From contig JAEMBT020000003.1 of assembly GCA_018873245.2 (NCBI GenBank), positions 6,591,843-6,655,842 of the forward strand: a stretch of DNA of 64,000 nt. The letters run 5' to 3'. The notes beneath the pieces were generated by a model, which was not told the DNA's origin, made no database searches, and worked only from the letters and a program-made list of their open reading frames with translations. The position numbers and the translations under genes are program-made. This DNA comes from Archegozetes longisetosus. Taxonomy: Eukaryota > Arthropoda > Arachnida > Sarcoptiformes > Trhypochthoniidae. Positions 61,001 to 64,000 of this stretch are shown here, one piece after another. Each line of letters starts with the position of its first letter. Within the stretch, counting starts at the first letter, position 1.

Positions 61001-64000
61001 TTGTCTTATGAACTGAAGTGAAAATAAAAAGTATGAGAAGTGGATGGAAAAGGCTACAGAGGCAATGAGCACAGAATAAGTAATAGATGAGCCGTAAATC
61101 ATGCAAAGCGATGTAATCCCGAGTGGAAATGGCGCTCTTGTGTCAATCTTGTGATTTATATCGAGATCACAATCCACTTGAGATACATAGCTATGAGTTA
61201 TGTGCTTGAGTTATGTTATACTTCAGTTGCCTCTATGACCAGCACTGGAACAGATAAATCAATGGAGACGTAGTGCCACAGTTAATACTCCTATAGATCT
61301 CGATATTGTGTGCTTCATATCAACTTTATGCTACTGGGAATGGACTATTAAACCATTCAAACTACTGATCCCACAAACTAACAGTCGCTAAAAAGCATTG
61401 CTAAATTCAGAGAATAGACCAGAACTTCTATTCCTTTTATCATTGATTGTCCTCAACAAAAATACTGAACAATTGGTTACTGTTCGGCATAAATGACTCT
61501 CAAAAATGAGTGACTATCTGACTATATGCTGCAATTTAGTAACAGGTCATTGAATTATAAATACCAGTTGGAATTGAATGATGACAAACTTTTCTTAGTC
61601 TTCAATGGACTCATTATTCTTTATGACTGTTTATAAAGTAAAGTTATTGTAATAAACAAAAGCACACTTCTATTAACATATACTATGATTGCACAGAATA
61701 CTCCTATACATAATTCATTTCTAAAGACCAATCAACTGAAACCGAGAATTATTGAATCACAACTCATTTTCTCGTGTATTTTGAATGAACTCTCATTGCC
61801 ATAAACACTAATGGTATTGATCTCATAAATTCATATAATAGATGATATCGATTTCATGAGTGTATCTTGAGTTATATTGATTTAGGTTTTAAAATAAATT
61901 ATGTATTAGAAGTAAATAAACCTGTTATATATTAACTAATATAGGACACATGAATAACAGTATGGAGAAACAGTTTAGGCTTAAGACATGGAATACAGTA
62001 AAGTACACACTTCTAACATCTACTTCGCTGATATTAACAGCATTGGTACTATTCAAATGTTGATTAAAAGTCAATTTTACTATATTAACATGTAGTTAAA
62101 CTTTGTAAGATTGTTATGTTCGGTTCAAGCTATCTTATGAGCAAAAAAATTCAAAAAATCAAAACAGCCCTATAACCCGAGTTGTACCGTTTCTCCACAC
62201 TGCCATTCATATAAACCTTAATTTACTTAAAACGATAAAAACAAATTTCAAAATTAAAAACTCATTCATCATAAGGTCAGAAAAGACTTTGAGAAAATAA
62301 AACTTAAAGTAGTTAAATTCGAGATTGATTTGAGGAGACACTTAAAGTTGTACACATAGTAAGAATTGATATATTTGGCAATCGATATGACGATTTGAAA
62401 ATAAATGGTTTCCTTTATTTAGTAACTAAAATGCAAATATTTTTGTCGGATTGAGTCGCGTGCGGAATACAAGCAAACATTGGTTGCGCATACATTTGTT
62501 GTGTTATGTGTATGTGTTCGGTTCAGTTGAGTTAATCGAAATTGCATTTTAACACATGCAATCAATTAAGTGATGCCTCTCTACCAAAGGCTGGCATGAC
62601 TTCTAATTTAGAGTCTTTCAAACTAATAGCAAAAGAAATGCTACGAAATTGTTTGGGGAATGGGAGCGAAATGCGATCACAAAAATGGTTTAGTTATAGT
62701 GCACACAATGCAATCTATCTCATAGTTGATTGTAAATGAGAGTATAGCTTGACATTATGTGAAAGTTAGCTCTATATCACTTCTATTCACTTACCAAATA
62801 TTTTTTCAGACCTTCTTTTCAACAGAAACAACTCGTAGACATAATTGAGACGATTGGCGACGAAGAGATGCTCTGACAATAAGCACTAATAGCAATAATG
62901 TTGTATAATTGAGATGAATTGTGCACTTCTACCTATCGAAACGGCTAAATTCGACTGAAATGGCATGAGAAATGCTCTTCTGTAGATATGAAATGAAGAA
63001 CTGATAAAATGGCGAAGAATGAAAAAGAGAGAGCGAATAATTGTATATTTATCACGAAGAAAGAAATCGCAAAGAGAGCGAGAAAGAGCGAGAGAAAGAA
63101 GTTGAGAAAAAAAAGTGGGACCGGTTTTGCTATCAAAAAATTGCAGTGCATTTGGTGTGACATATCCTCTTAAGTTGACATAGAAGCATACCTCATGAAT
63201 AGGAGAGCAAAAAACAAGGCCCTATATTATCAATCATACTAAAAATTATATTAACACCAACAGTGTTGGCGATGCAAATTCTAAATATGCTTTCATTTGA
63301 ACGCTACAGGGAACCCTTTGATAAATAGCCATCTTAGGTCAGGACTAATATCAATCTGCTCTCCATGCAATCCAAGCCCATTCACTTCTAACTAAACTGT
63401 ATTTTGAATATGAAAAGCCACAGAAATTCCTTGTTATGAGAACCAAATCTCTTGTTATGAGAACCGAGTCTCTAATTCGAAAAAATCAAGATATGCGCTG
63501 GCGATGAAGAAGCATTAAAAATATATATATCAGATCAACTTAAGGCAGTTAATGAAAATAAGAGGCGCTTGAAGATAACAGTGAATAGAATAGCATTAAT
63601 TAGGAGCTGAGCGACAAAGTGAATCACTAGCTGATGTATAATTCAATAATAACCTTAGTGACACCCACTTTAGATGAAGGTTAACCTTTGGAATACTCTA
63701 AATAGTGGCACAGGTATTAACTACAAGATGAAGACATCAGAGTTATGATGATAACTCAAGCTATAATTTTGGAGCTGTTGAGGCAAACCCGAAAAATTGC
63801 TTACCATTATTAGTATGTGGTTGAGGGCTCTTCCACTAAGTCATGAAATAGCTTTCACCTTAGGGTGGCTTAATATATCTCAAAAAATTAATTGATTTTG
63901 ACCATATATGCCAACCCTGAATCAGATCATCATTCAGACACAACAACATTACGATCGTTTTATTTTTCGAATTATTAGTTCACACTCCAAACAAGATTTA

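Larger units (their letters stand above)
53453..64000. other. Non-coding DNA upstream of Antp
   Basis: No gene is recognisable and Ubx is not reached. The DNA is A+T-rich with one long GA tract, an AT tract, an ATT tract, and short direct duplications at 60950-60973 (12 bp, two copies) and 63431-63472 (21 bp, two copies). A more complex stretch lies at about 55215-55350. A near-perfect 22-bp palindrome lies at 59355-59376. These are candidate Antp control elements by position only. Confidence 0.5.

Overview
This window is animal genomic DNA carrying two neighbouring Hox genes, both read on the minus strand: fushi tarazu (ftz, 3694-5378) and Antennapedia (Antp, 47366-53248). The proteins place it in an arthropod. 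One homeodomain is a full Antp type behind a YPWMRSQF hexapeptide. The other has the ftz-type A56 substitution behind an FPWMK hexapeptide. The ftz gene still looks like an ordinary Hox gene, the DNA is rich in A+T, and the ftz intron is only 503 bp. A chelicerate, possibly an acariform mite, or another non-insect arthropod fits best; the species cannot be fixed from the sequence.

Layout, left to right. 1-3693 lies downstream of ftz and holds a probable poly(A) signal at 3161-3166. 3694-5378 is the two-exon ftz gene. 5379-47365 is about 42 kb with no recognisable gene, made of A+T-rich DNA with microsatellites, several minisatellites and a few compact G+C-richer blocks. 47366-53248 is the two-exon Antp gene with a 4974-bp intron. 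53249-64000 is non-coding DNA upstream of Antp, starting with a possible TATA promoter. Transcription runs right to left, so Antp lies on the 5' (posterior) side of ftz, the usual arthropod order. Scr would be expected beyond the left edge and Ubx beyond the right edge; neither is in the window.

Both genes have the same plan: an N-terminal low-complexity exon ending just after the hexapeptide, a phase-1 intron with donor G|GTGAGT, and a second exon with the homeodomain and a short tail. Each is expected to encode a DNA-binding transcription factor that works with Exd/Pbx through the hexapeptide. The large ftz-Antp interval, the Antp intron and the Antp upstream region are the likely homes of cis-regulatory DNA.

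No tRNA, rRNA, CRISPR array, transposase, reverse transcriptase or viral element was recognised. Most other open frames are short, low in complexity and without recognisable domains. No clearly new protein system is present; the observations worth a second look are regulatory or structural.
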